DNA of 48,090 nt, from contig CAMFNB010000008.1 in the NCBI GenBank assembly GCA_945965275.1, positions 1 through 48,090 on the forward strand, given 5' to 3'. Under the pieces are notes generated by a model. That model was given only the letters and a program-made list of their open reading frames with translations, was not told the DNA's origin and ran no database searches. How positions within the stretch are numbered: position 1 is the stretch's first letter; each line of letters opens with the position of its first letter. This DNA is from an uncultured Clostridia bacterium (GTDB lineage: Bacteria > Bacillota > Clostridia > UBA1212 > SIG427). The translations under genes and the position numbers were made by a program. Below are positions 16,717 to 25,319 of this stretch, one piece after another.

Positions 16717-17361
16717 ATGAAAGAAATTTTAGTAGCCCCTTCAATTTTATCAGCAGATTTTTCCAGGCTCGGCGATGAGATTAAAAGAATCGATGAAGCC
16801 GGTGCGGACTGGGTACATATCGATGTAATGGACGGACATTTTGTTCCGAACTTAACCTTCGGTGCACCTGTCGTTAAAAAGGTTCGCGGTGTTACCAAAA
16901 TGCCGTTTGACGTACACCTTATGATTGAAAACCCTGACAGATACATTGATGACTTCGTTGCCGCAGGAGCTGATATCATTACAGTTCATGCAGAAGCATG
17001 CGTTCATCTTCACAGAGTTTGTCAGTATATCAAAAGCAGAGGCTGCAAAGTCGGTGTTGCTCTTAATCCCGCAACTCCCATTTGCAATATAGTTCCGATG
17101 CTTCCTGAGCTTGACATGGTTCTTCTCATGTCAGTTAACCCGGGATTCGGCGGACAAAAATATATTTCACTTGTAACAGACAAAATCGCGGAACTCCGTA
17201 AAATCTATGATGGTGACATTGAAGTTGACGGCGGCATTGATGGGAACACGGTTTCGGCAGTTGTGGAAGCAGGTGCAAATATTCTCGTAGCCGGCTCTGC
17301 GGTTTACGGCGCAGAAGACATGCCCGGCATTATCAAGATTTTAAAGAACGGCGGTAAATAA
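16717..17361 (+). CDS. rpe: Ribulose-phosphate 3-epimerase
   Basis: A 214-residue TIM-barrel enzyme interconverting ribulose- and xylulose-5-phosphate in the pentose phosphate pathway. Motifs: [29 protein letters not shown] with metal-binding His and Asp, [19 protein letters not shown] and EVDGGI. I chose the ATG at 16717, seven bases after GAGGTG (16704-16709), in preference to one at 16702 that overlaps rsgA. thiN, often next in this cluster, is replaced by an aminotransferase gene. Confidence 0.98.
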   Translation: MKEILVAPSILSADFSRLGDEIKRIDEAGADWVHIDVMDGHFVPNLTFGAPVVKKVRGVTKMPFDVHLMIENPDRYIDDFVAAGADIITVHAEACVHLHRVCQYIKSRGCKVGVALNPATPICNIVPMLPELDMVLLMSVNPGFGGQKYISLVTDKIAELRKIYDGDIEVDGGIDGNTVSAVVEAGANILVAGSAVYGAEDMPGIIKILKNGGK

Positions 17362-17362
17362 G

Positions 17363-18544
17363 ATGTTTTCAGAAGAAATGGTAAAAAGCGTAGGCGGCGG
17401 AAGTGAAATCCGTGCCATGTTCGAACAGGGCGCAAAACTTGCTGCTCAGTTCGGTGCGGAAAATGTTTATGATTTCACATTGGGCAATCCTGACCCGGAG
17501 GCTGATCCGGAAGTAACGGCAGCAATAAAAAAATATGCTGATGAACCCGGAATTCACAAGTACATGCCTAACGCAGGATATAAAGACGTAAGAGAAAAAA
17601 TCGCTGCATACATGAAAGAACAAAACGGTGTTGATTATACTTTTGAAAATGTTCTCATGATTGCAGGTGCTGCGGCAGGACTTAACGTGGTATTAAAATC
17701 ACTTTTAAATCCGGGCGAAAATGTTATTGTTATTGCTCCTTACTTTGTTGAGTATCTTTCATACATCAGGAATCATCGCGGTGTACCGAATATCGTAAAG
17801 GCAAAGGCAGACTCCTTTGACATTGATGTGGATGCAGTTGTAAACGCAATAAACAGCGAAACAAAAGCAATCCTTTTGAATTCACCAAATAACCCCACAG
17901 GTGTTGTTTATTCAGAGGAAGCTCTTCGTGCACTTGCGGAGGCAGTTGCAAAGAAGGAAGAGGAATACGGACATGAGATTTATGTTCTTTCAGATGAACC
18001 GTATATCAAACTCACATACAGCGGAGTAAAGGTTCCGTCGATTCCTTCAATTTTCAGGAATTCAATCGTTGTAAACTCATTCAGCAAATCACTTGCACTT
18101 CCGGGAGAACGTATCGGATATATTATTGTTAATCCCGCAATCAAGGACGCAGACATTCTCATGCAGGGAATGATTATTTGTGCAAGAACCCTGGGATATG
18201 TAAATGCACCTTCTCTTTTCCAGAAGGTTATCGCAGACAACCTTGATCTAACAACAGGTCTTGAGTCTTATGCGGAAAGAGGAGAACTTTTATACAACAT
18301 CATCACGGAAGCAGGCTTTGAGTGCCTGAAGCCACAGGGTGCATTCTATTTGTTCCCTAAGGCACCGATTGAAGATGACAGAGCTTTTTGTAAGGCAGCT
18401 CTTAAATATAACCTTATTCTCGTAAGCGGTTCAGGCTTCGGCTGCCCGGGATATTTCAGACTTGCATATTGCGTAAGTAAGGAAACAATTTTAAGAAGCA
18501 AAAATGCATGGATGGAACTCGGAAAGGAATTTGGACTAATATGA
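17363..18544 (+). CDS. Pyridoxal-phosphate aminotransferase, class I/II
   Basis: A 393-residue fold-type I aminotransferase. Visible features are NSPNNPTGVVYSEE for cofactor and substrate binding, LSDEPYIKLTYS with the pyridine-N Asp, the Schiff-base Lys in NSFSKSLALPGERIGY, and a C-terminal FRLAYC with the carboxylate-binding Arg. It resembles aspartate/aromatic aminotransferases, but substrate specificity cannot be deduced. It starts one base after the rpe stop. Its stop overlaps the next start (ATGA), so it is translationally coupled to the fucosidase gene. Confidence 0.93.
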   Translation: MFSEEMVKSVGGGSEIRAMFEQGAKLAAQFGAENVYDFTLGNPDPEADPEVTAAIKKYADEPGIHKYMPNAGYKDVREKIAAYMKEQNGVDYTFENVLMIAGAAAGLNVVLKSLLNPGENVIVIAPYFVEYLSYIRNHRGVPNIVKAKADSFDIDVDAVVNAINSETKAILLNSPNNPTGVVYSEEALRALAEAVAKKEEEYGHEIYVLSDEPYIKLTYSGVKVPSIPSIFRNSIVVNSFSKSLALPGERIGYIIVNPAIKDADILMQGMIICARTLGYVNAPSLFQKVIADNLDLTTGLESYAERGELLYNIITEAGFECLKPQGAFYLFPKAPIEDDRAFCKAALKYNLILVSGSGFGCPGYFRLAYCVSKETILRSKNAWMELGKEFGLI

Positions 18545-19779
18545 TACCTAAACCGGAAAAAAGAATTTATGATTTCGAAAGATACGGACTCGGAATGTTT
18601 ATCCATTACGGCCTCTACTCAATTATCGGAGAGGGTGAATGGGCACAGGACTTCCAGAAGATTCCCGTAGATGAATACGCAAAGCTTGCAGACCAGTTTA
18701 CTGCTGAGAATTTCAGCGGAGAAAACTTTGCAAAAACTGCTCACGACTTCGGAGCAAAATACATCACGCTTACAACACGTCATCATGACGGATTCTCTCT
18801 TTACGATACAAGAGGACTTAATACTTTCGATGCTCCTCACACACCGGCAAAGAGAGACCTTATTGAGGATTTCGTTGAAGGATGCCAAAAATATGACATC
18901 ATTCCTTTTTTCTATCATACAACCCTTGACTGGCGAGTTCCTGAATTCCAAAATGACTTTCCGGCATACCAGCAGTACTTAAGAGAAAGCATTAAGATTC
19001 TTTGTACTAATTACGGTAAGGTGGGCGGTTTCTGGTTTGACGGAAACTGGTCAAAGGATGCTGACTGGGAAGAAGATGCTTTATACGGACTTATCAGACA
19101 GTATCAGCCCGATGCAATGATTATCAACAACACAGGTCTTACAAAGCAGGGTGAAACAGGTCACTATGAAATTGATGCTGTTACATTCGAGCGTGGTAAG
19201 CCTTTCCCGATTAATAAAGACGGAGCCAGAAAGTATTTAGGCAGCGAGGTTTGTCAGATTTTCAACGCACATTGGGGAAGAGCAAAGAACGACTTTGGTT
19301 ACAGAGCCGTAAGAGACCTTATCGTTGAACTTGCGGAGTGCAGAAAGTACGGAGCAAACTTCCTTCTTAATGTAGGTCCTGAGGCAGACGGAAGCATCAG
19401 ACCCATTGAGCGCGGAATGCTCCATGAAATCGGAAAGTGGACAAAGATTTTTGATGAGGCACTTCATAAGGTTCGCCCCGCAGAAGGTGTTGAATGCGAC
19501 AATGATTCATTCCTCCTCAAAGCAGATGAGCCAAACACATATTACTTATTTGTTCCCAGACTCGGTATCGTAGGATCACCGAACGTTGTTAAGAATCCGG
19601 AAAACCTTAAGAAGGTTAACCTTCACGGCTTTGACAAAACAATCAAAGAGGTTAAGTGGATTGATAACGGAGAGAATCTTAATGTTATCAATGAGAACGG
19701 AGAAAAATTCGTTGAGTGTACTCAATATGCATACGGTACAAACCTCGTAGTAAGAGTAGCAAAAATTATTGCTGAATAA
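18541..19779 (+). CDS. Alpha-L-fucosidase, glycoside hydrolase family 29
   Basis: A 412-residue GH29 enzyme that releases terminal alpha-L-fucose from glycans. The N-terminal barrel shows YGLGMFIHYGLYS, YITLTTRHHDGFSLYDT and GGFWFDGNW with the likely nucleophile Asp167; GANFLLNVGPEADGSI is also typical. No signal peptide is present, so it should act in the cytoplasm on imported oligosaccharides. I chose the ATG at 18541, overlapping the aminotransferase stop, over an earlier in-frame start within that gene. Acid/base residue and linkage preference cannot be assigned by eye. Confidence 0.94.
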   Translation: MIPKPEKRIYDFERYGLGMFIHYGLYSIIGEGEWAQDFQKIPVDEYAKLADQFTAENFSGENFAKTAHDFGAKYITLTTRHHDGFSLYDTRGLNTFDAPHTPAKRDLIEDFVEGCQKYDIIPFFYHTTLDWRVPEFQNDFPAYQQYLRESIKILCTNYGKVGGFWFDGNWSKDADWEEDALYGLIRQYQPDAMIINNTGLTKQGETGHYEIDAVTFERGKPFPINKDGARKYLGSEVCQIFNAHWGRAKNDFGYRAVRDLIVELAECRKYGANFLLNVGPEADGSIRPIERGMLHEIGKWTKIFDEALHKVRPAEGVECDNDSFLLKADEPNTYYLFVPRLGIVGSPNVVKNPENLKKVNLHGFDKTIKEVKWIDNGENLNVINENGEKFVECTQYAYGTNLVVRVAKIIAE

Positions 19780-19793
19780 GAGCGGAGATTAAA

Positions 19794-21983
19794 ATGTCAG
19801 ACTTACCACTTTATAAAAATCCGGAAGCCCCGATAAAAGAAAGAGTAGCGGATCTTGTGTCACGCATGACTCCCGAAGAAAAAGTAAATCAGATGGTTTT
19901 GGGCGGTGACCCCTGGGAGCTTGCCAAGCAGATTAACGAAGGAAATCTTCCTGAGTTCGGACCTTCATCTGTTTATGTTCAGAGTGCTCCGATTGCGGAG
20001 CTTAATACAATTCAAAAGCATATCATGGAGAATACCAGACTCGGTATTCCCATGCTTGTTGCGGGAGAATCAATCCACGGACTTATGTGCCCGGGTGCAA
20101 CAATGTTCCCTCAGGGTATCGGTCTCGGTGCAATGTTCAACAAAGATCTGGTCAGGTCAATGGCTGATACAATCGGACGCGAGGCAGAGTCTGTAGGTAT
20201 CAGACAGACATATGCTCCCAATCTTGATATCTCAAGAGACCCCCGTTGGGGAAGAACAGAAGAAAACTACGGAGAGGATCCGTATCTCACATCAACATAT
20301 GCCGTTGAATACGTTACAAAGGTTCAGGAACACGGTGTTGCATGTTCTCCTAAGCACTATTTAGGATACGGCAGCCCGGAGGGCGGACTTAATATTGCTC
20401 CTGCGCATATGGGCGAAAGAGAAATGCGTGAGACAACACTTCAGCCCTTTAAGGCTGCAGTATCAAAGGGACACGCACTTTCACTCATGCCTTCATACGG
20501 CGAAATCGACGGATGCCCTGTTCATGGTTCAAGACATCTTCTTACTGATATATTGAGAGGAGAATGCGGATTCGAGGGATTCACAATTTCAGACTACAGT
20601 GCGGTTACAATGCTCTATTCACTTCACAGAGTTGCACACAATCCTCTCGAAGCCGGTAAAATGGCACTTCATGCCGGACTTGATTTTGAGGCTCCTTCAC
20701 CGGACGGATTCGGACCTGATTTCCTTGCAGCCCTTAAGAAGGGTGAAGTATCCATGGAAGAGGTGGACCTTGCCGTATCAAGAATTCTCTATGTAAAATT
20801 CAAACTCGGACTCTTTGAAAATCCGTATATCAAGGACAACGGAACGGCTTTTCTTCATACAGAGGAGGACGTTAAGAAAGCTCTTGCGGCAGCAGAGGAA
20901 TCAATTGTACTTTTAAAGAACGACGGCATTTTACCCCTTGACGGAAATAAAATAAAAAAGATTGCGGTTGTCGGACCAAACAGTGACGTGGTTCAGCTCG
21001 GCGACTACACACCGCCTCACGCAACTGAAAACGCAATCACTTTCAGAAGAGCACTTACGGAGAGATTCGGAGAGGACAAGGTTGCCTACGCAAGAGGTAC
21101 AGGCATTGTGGCAGCAGAAGAGGGAGAAATCGAGGCTGCGGCAGCAATTGCAAAGGATGCCGATGTGTGCTTTGTTGTATTAGGTGACAACTCAAACTTC
21201 TTCGGCGGTATAGGCTGGGGTGATGACGGCGTCGGAAAAGCGGTTACATGCGGCGAAGGCTTTGATCTTACTGAACTTGTTCTCCCGGAAAGTCAGAGAA
21301 AGCTTCTTAAAGCAGTTGCGCAAACCGGCACCCCTGTTGTTTTAATACTTGAAACCGGACGTCCGTACTGCATCGCTGAAGAAAGTGATATTTCAAATGC
21401 GGTTTTAGAGGCTTGGTATCCGGGTGAGCAGGGCGGCGTCGCACTTTGCAATATCGTATTCGGAGATGTTTCTCCTTCGGGAAGACTTCCGATTACATTC
21501 CCGAGATCAACCGGACAAATTCCGTGTTTCTATAACCATAAAACAAGTGCCCGCGGATATTATCACAGACCGGGCTCACCGGAAGCACCGGGCAGAGACT
21601 ATGTATTTGACACACCTGCTCCGCTTTACGGCTTCGGACACGGACTTTCATATACAGACTTTGAGTATAGTGACCTGAAGGTTGACACAAATGCTGACGA
21701 AGGTACAGCAAAAGTAACAGTTACGGTTACAAATACCGGTAAAATGAAATCAAAACATTCTGTTCTCCTTTTCCTGACTGATGTTGTATGCAGAATCACA
21801 TCACCTGTAAGAAGACTCAGAGGTTTTGAAAAAATCGAACTTGATGCCGGAGAAAGCAGAGAGCTTACATTCAGCCTCGGCTTTGAAGACTTCTGCTTCA
21901 TAAATGAAAAAATGGAGGACGAAATCGAGCACGGCGACTATGTTGCTCAGATTGGAGACAAAACGGCCTGGTTCCGGCTTTGA
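19794..21983 (+). CDS. Glycoside hydrolase family 3 (beta-glucosidase/beta-xylosidase type)
   Basis: A 729-residue exo-glycosidase. The N-terminal barrel (about 15-340) contains YAPNLDISRDPRWGRTEENYGEDPYL, the Lys-His pair in CSPKHYLGYG, and the nucleophile motif GFTISDYSAV with Asp267. The second alpha/beta domain (about 360-600) and a C-terminal fibronectin III-like domain (about 655-725) complete the usual three-domain layout. No signal peptide, so it is probably cytoplasmic and acts on imported oligosaccharides together with the fucosidase 14 bases upstream. Glucosidase and xylosidase activities cannot be separated by sequence reading alone. Confidence 0.95.
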   Translation: MSDLPLYKNPEAPIKERVADLVSRMTPEEKVNQMVLGGDPWELAKQINEGNLPEFGPSSVYVQSAPIAELNTIQKHIMENTRLGIPMLVAGESIHGLMCPGATMFPQGIGLGAMFNKDLVRSMADTIGREAESVGIRQTYAPNLDISRDPRWGRTEENYGEDPYLTSTYAVEYVTKVQEHGVACSPKHYLGYGSPEGGLNIAPAHMGEREMRETTLQPFKAAVSKGHALSLMPSYGEIDGCPVHGSRHLLTDILRGECGFEGFTISDYSAVTMLYSLHRVAHNPLEAGKMALHAGLDFEAPSPDGFGPDFLAALKKGEVSMEEVDLAVSRILYVKFKLGLFENPYIKDNGTAFLHTEEDVKKALAAAEESIVLLKNDGILPLDGNKIKKIAVVGPNSDVVQLGDYTPPHATENAITFRRALTERFGEDKVAYARGTGIVAAEEGEIEAAAAIAKDADVCFVVLGDNSNFFGGIGWGDDGVGKAVTCGEGFDLTELVLPESQRKLLKAVAQTGTPVVLILETGRPYCIAEESDISNAVLEAWYPGEQGGVALCNIVFGDVSPSGRLPITFPRSTGQIPCFYNHKTSARGYYHRPGSPEAPGRDYVFDTPAPLYGFGHGLSYTDFEYSDLKVDTNADEGTAKVTVTVTNTGKMKSKHSVLLFLTDVVCRITSPVRRLRGFEKIELDAGESRELTFSLGFEDFCFINEKMEDEIEHGDYVAQIGDKTAWFRL

Positions 21984-22008
21984 CGAGAAGAACCAAAATT
22001 TGTATAAT
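21980..22008 (+). promoter_or_regulatory. Promoter of the phosphodiester glycosidase gene pair
   Basis: TTGACG (21980-21985) overlapping the GH3 stop, ideal 17-base spacer, TATAAT (22003-22008). It predicts a leader of about 27 bases before the GTG at 22042, with AGGGG as ribosome binding site. Confidence 0.8.
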
Positions 22009-22041
22009 GACTAATAAAGTATTGTTCAGGGGAAAATAACA

Positions 22042-23697
22042 GTGGAAGACAACAAACCGAGGAGAAATGTTCCGACATTTTCAAGACGCTCCGGTGATGA
22101 AAATGACGAAATCAAGAGAGAAATAAAAGCAGCAGGCAGAGAAAGAACAAGAAGAGTGTCGTCACTCTACGGCACAGGCTATGAAGAAAATCCAAAGCCG
22201 GTTCAAAAGAAGGAAACAGGAAGAACCGAAGAGGATGTTGCTTTAGAGCCCGTCGAGGATGATGACGGCAATTTCACTTTAGCTGCACTTGTTGCAAAAA
22301 GACTCGAATCAAAAGGTCAAAAGAAGGCTGCCGAAAAGAAGAGAGCGGGAATAATCGAAGAGATAGCTCACAGAAAAGAAGCAAGAGAAGCAACAACTGC
22401 TTATGAAAAGCCGAAAAAAACACTGACCAATCCTTTTGCTCAGGAAAGAGAACCCGAGAAAAAAGCACTCCCCAGCTTTAAAAGGGCAGCATCAAACGAA
22501 GAACAGCCTGTCAGGACAAGAACCGTCAGCACCGCTTCGACAATAAGCTATGAGGATTTCGGTGAGGACGATGTTCCCGTATTCCGCAGTCGTACAAGAA
22601 AGATGGGCGAAGCATCAACAGAAGAGAATATATATCAGGAAAGCAAGCCTGTTGCGAAAGAACCGAAATCACGCAAACAGAAGAACAGTCAGAAAAAATC
22701 AAAGCTTACGTATCTCGGAAGATTCGGCGCTTGTGTCGGCGGACTTTTGGGAGTTGTTTTGATATTCCTCATCGGCGTTCTTATCATTGTTAACCGCGGA
22801 CCTTCAATCGCATTCCGTGATCAGTTCGTTATGACAGTTTCCGAATCAAGTGCCGGAAGCTTCCTTTCGACAATGTTCCTTCCGTCGGAAACAATCGATA
22901 AAATCCGTGAAGAAAATGCCATTAAAACAAACAATGTTGTTTCAAGCGGCGAGGATGTTGTAATATCAACACCGGCACCCGACCAAAAGCCTCTTGAACT
23001 CATCGATATTTCAGGAAAAACTTTTACAGGTAAACTTCTCATAGTTGCAGATCCCGGAAGAGTATTCATAGGAACTCCTCCGAACGGATACGGCAGCAAC
23101 AAGGAAGGAATGAAGACCATTGATATGGCTTCATACTACAATGCAATCGCAGCTATCAACGGCGGTGGCTTCTATGACACGGGTAAGGGTAACGGCGGTG
23201 TTCCCACAGGTCGTCAGAACAGTGACGGTATCGTTATACATGACGGTAAAATGCTTTGGGGTAACAAGGGTACAACATATGAGATTATCGGTATCGACAG
23301 CGATAAAAAACTTGTTCTCGGTAAAATGACAGGCCAGCAGGCTATGGACCGCGGCATTCAGGAAGCCCTCAATTTCGGACCTTACTTAATTGTTGACGGT
23401 GAGCCTCAGGCTATCGGCTCAGCCATGACAGAGGGCGGACTCAACCCGAGATCGGCAATCGGTCAGAGAAAAGACGGAGCCATGCTTCTCCTTGTAATCA
23501 ACGGAAGACAGCCTAACTCGCTTGGTGCATCATATGATGACCTTATTGCGGTTATGCTTAAATACGGGGCAGTTAATGCCGCAAACTTAGACGGCGGTTC
23601 TTCATCCTATATGGTTTGGGAGAACGAAATTATTACAACATGTGCTTCACTTTACGGACCCCGTAAAATGGCTACATCAATTCTTGTAAGAAGGTAA
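22042..23697 (+). CDS. Membrane-anchored phosphodiester glycosidase (NAGPA)-like protein
   Basis: A 551-residue protein. Residues 1-221 are charged, probably disordered and cytoplasmic; a membrane helix lies at about 229-252; the extracytoplasmic part ends in a domain (about 320-551) with AAINGGGFYDTG, NPRSAIGQRKDG, LLLVINGRQ and NAANLDGGSSSYMV, the hallmarks of the NAGPA/DUF2233 family. Relatives remove N-acetylglucosamine from phosphodiester-linked glycans or act in exopolysaccharide metabolism. The long cytoplasmic tail suggests interaction with an intracellular partner, which is inference. GTG start at 22042, with its own promoter; the next gene begins 13 bases after its stop. The substrate is unknown. 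Confidence 0.85.
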   Translation: MEDNKPRRNVPTFSRRSGDENDEIKREIKAAGRERTRRVSSLYGTGYEENPKPVQKKETGRTEEDVALEPVEDDDGNFTLAALVAKRLESKGQKKAAEKKRAGIIEEIAHRKEAREATTAYEKPKKTLTNPFAQEREPEKKALPSFKRAASNEEQPVRTRTVSTASTISYEDFGEDDVPVFRSRTRKMGEASTEENIYQESKPVAKEPKSRKQKNSQKKSKLTYLGRFGACVGGLLGVVLIFLIGVLIIVNRGPSIAFRDQFVMTVSESSAGSFLSTMFLPSETIDKIREENAIKTNNVVSSGEDVVISTPAPDQKPLELIDISGKTFTGKLLIVADPGRVFIGTPPNGYGSNKEGMKTIDMASYYNAIAAINGGGFYDTGKGNGGVPTGRQNSDGIVIHDGKMLWGNKGTTYEIIGIDSDKKLVLGKMTGQQAMDRGIQEALNFGPYLIVDGEPQAIGSAMTEGGLNPRSAIGQRKDGAMLLLVINGRQPNSLGASYDDLIAVMLKYGAVNAANLDGGSSSYMVWENEIITTCASLYGPRKMATSILVRR

Positions 23698-23710
23698 GGA
23701 GGGAAAAGAA

Positions 23711-24808
23711 ATGCTTAATAAGTTTAAAAATGCAGCTCCTTTCTGGAAAGGTTTCTTCATAGTCCTTGCTCTTCTCCTGATTGTGTCAGTTGTTGTATGG
23801 GTTATTCTCTGGAACTATCTTATTGCTTACCAGGAAACAAGACCGACCAATGTAATGGAGCTGCTTGTTGAAGAGCTTAACAAAGACGAATACTCAAACT
23901 TCGTGAAATATTCCGGAGCAGGCGAGCTTGATGAGGGAAGTCAGGGTGATTTCCTCGGCAAAGTAAAAGAGCTTGTGGGAGACAGCGAAATCTCATATAT
24001 GAAGGCTTTCTCTGCAGACAAGGATACCAATCCCGCATTCTCACTTAATTACGGAGATAAAAAGCTTGCAAAGGTTGTGCTTGAACCAAGCAGTGATACC
24101 ATAAGCTTTGATATGCATCCTTTTAAGATTAAAGAAATCACGGAAATTCCGATTATGAATGAATCCGTTAAAATCACGGCACCTTCAGGATACGCAGTTT
24201 ACGTAAACGATAAGTGCGTAAGCGATACGGATAAATATATTGTTGAAAAAGACATTGTACCGACTGAAATCAAGAATGTTCCGGACGAATATCTTGAGAA
24301 GCCGACAGCTGTTGTTTATGAGGTTAAGGATCTTTATTCAGTAAACAGCGTAACTGCAAAGACCTCTGACGGAGAGGACGCAATCGTGGCTGACGCAGAC
24401 TCAGAGGGCAAGTCAAAGAAGGTTGTATTCGGCCATACAAATGCAGAGGATGAGTACAAGAGTGTTGCAATGAAGCTCGCAAAGCTGTATTCACAGTTTG
24501 TAACAGGTTGGGTAGGACAGGGAACAATTCTTTCAAATGTACTTCCGAACATTCAGCTCCGTGAAGACCTTGCCGGAATTCAGACAGGCTTCTATACTGA
24601 CCATAAAAAGGATTATTTCATAAACGAAAAGGCTGAAAACGTTCAGATATTTGCAGGAAACTGCTTCTCATGTGACATTTCATATACTCAGGTAATTGAG
24701 GACATTAAGACAAACCACAGCTTCAAACAGGAACTGCCGGCATCATATACATTCACATTCGTACAGAAGGACGGAAAGTGGTATATTGCTGATTTAGTTA
24801 TTCGCTGA
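23711..24808 (+). CDS. Unknown membrane-anchored extracytoplasmic protein
   Basis: A 365-residue protein I do not recognise. A basic start is followed by one strong membrane helix (about 17-40), then about 320 residues predicted outside the cell, without Cys clusters or repeats. The end, YTFTFVQKDGKWYIADLVIR, looks like the final strands of an NTF2-like fold, which is only a suggestion. AAGGAGGG lies upstream of the ATG at 23711. It is transcribed with the NAGPA-like gene and probably works with it at the cell surface. Its last 15 bases overlap the convergent tadA gene. Confidence 0.75.
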   Translation: MLNKFKNAAPFWKGFFIVLALLLIVSVVVWVILWNYLIAYQETRPTNVMELLVEELNKDEYSNFVKYSGAGELDEGSQGDFLGKVKELVGDSEISYMKAFSADKDTNPAFSLNYGDKKLAKVVLEPSSDTISFDMHPFKIKEITEIPIMNESVKITAPSGYAVYVNDKCVSDTDKYIVEKDIVPTEIKNVPDEYLEKPTAVVYEVKDLYSVNSVTAKTSDGEDAIVADADSEGKSKKVVFGHTNAEDEYKSVAMKLAKLYSQFVTGWVGQGTILSNVLPNIQLREDLAGIQTGFYTDHKKDYFINEKAENVQIFAGNCFSCDISYTQVIEDIKTNHSFKQELPASYTFTFVQKDGKWYIADLVIR

Positions 24809-25243
24809 TCTGCGTTTAGCAAAGAAAGTCTGAAGAAGTTCAACTGATTCCCGGGCGCAAATGTCCGGGATTATTTTTACGTTTTTCGGTAAAATATCCG
24901 CACATCTTGCGGTATGAACATCCGCATCCGGTCTTGAAGCCCCGTATACAATGGTGCCGATTCTTGACTCGGCAATGGTGCCTGAACACATTGCGCAGGG
25001 TTCGAGAGTTACAAACAGAGTACATTCATTAAGGCGCCAGTCCCCGATTATTTTACAGGCTTCCGTGATTGCCTTAACTTCTGCATGGCCGATTACCTGA
25101 CGCTCTGCCTGTCTTGTGTTATAGGTGGTTGCAAGAAGCTCCTCGCCTCTGTATATTGCACAGCCGATAGGCACATCCACACCTTCTTCAAGACATTTTT
25201 TTGCAGCCTCCAAAGCGGGCTGCATGAGCTTTTCGTAATCCAC
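24794..25243 (-). CDS. tadA: tRNA adenosine(34) deaminase TadA (or related nucleoside deaminase)
   Basis: A 149-residue zinc deaminase with H53-A-E55 and P-C83-A-M-C86, the zinc and proton-shuttle residues of the cytidine/deoxycytidylate deaminase family. TadA converts A34 to inosine in tRNA-Arg. Some family members are guanine or other nucleoside deaminases, so the assignment is probable rather than certain. The GTG start at 25243 follows a perfect AAGGAGG ribosome binding site (25257-25251) at seven bases. It is the only leftward gene in this part of the window and overlaps the convergent gene by 15 bases. Confidence 0.8.
   Translation of the reverse strand: MDYEKLMQPALEAAKKCLEEGVDVPIGCAIYRGEELLATTYNTRQAERQVIGHAEVKAITEACKIIGDWRLNECTLFVTLEPCAMCSGTIAESRIGTIVYGASRPDADVHTARCADILPKNVKIIPDICARESVELLQTFFAKRRSANN
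24849..24879 (+). terminator. Possible intrinsic terminator for the rightward gene pair
   Basis: A six-base stem TCCCGG/CCGGGA (24849-24854 with 24865-24870), a ten-base loop, then TTATTTTTA. It lies 40 bases past the rightward stop, inside the opposing tadA gene, as would be needed for convergent overlapping genes. Confidence 0.4.
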
Positions 25244-25261
25244 TTCGGGACCTCCTTAAAA

Positions 25262-25291
25262 TTGCGCTTTGCACAGCTATTATGCTATAAT
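25262..25291 (+). promoter_or_regulatory. Promoter of the S4/lipoprotein-proC-rnhA operon
   Basis: TTGCGC (25262-25267), 18-base spacer, TATAAT (25286-25291). The ATG at 25320 follows with a weak AAGGG ribosome binding site. It diverges from tadA. Confidence 0.6.
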
Positions 25292-25319
25292 AATCTGATT
25301 AAAGCAAGGGAAAAATATT

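Noticed and set aside
24334-24552. Leftward frames within the gene at 23711-24808
   Set aside because: Shadow frames without ribosome binding sites or recognisable protein features.
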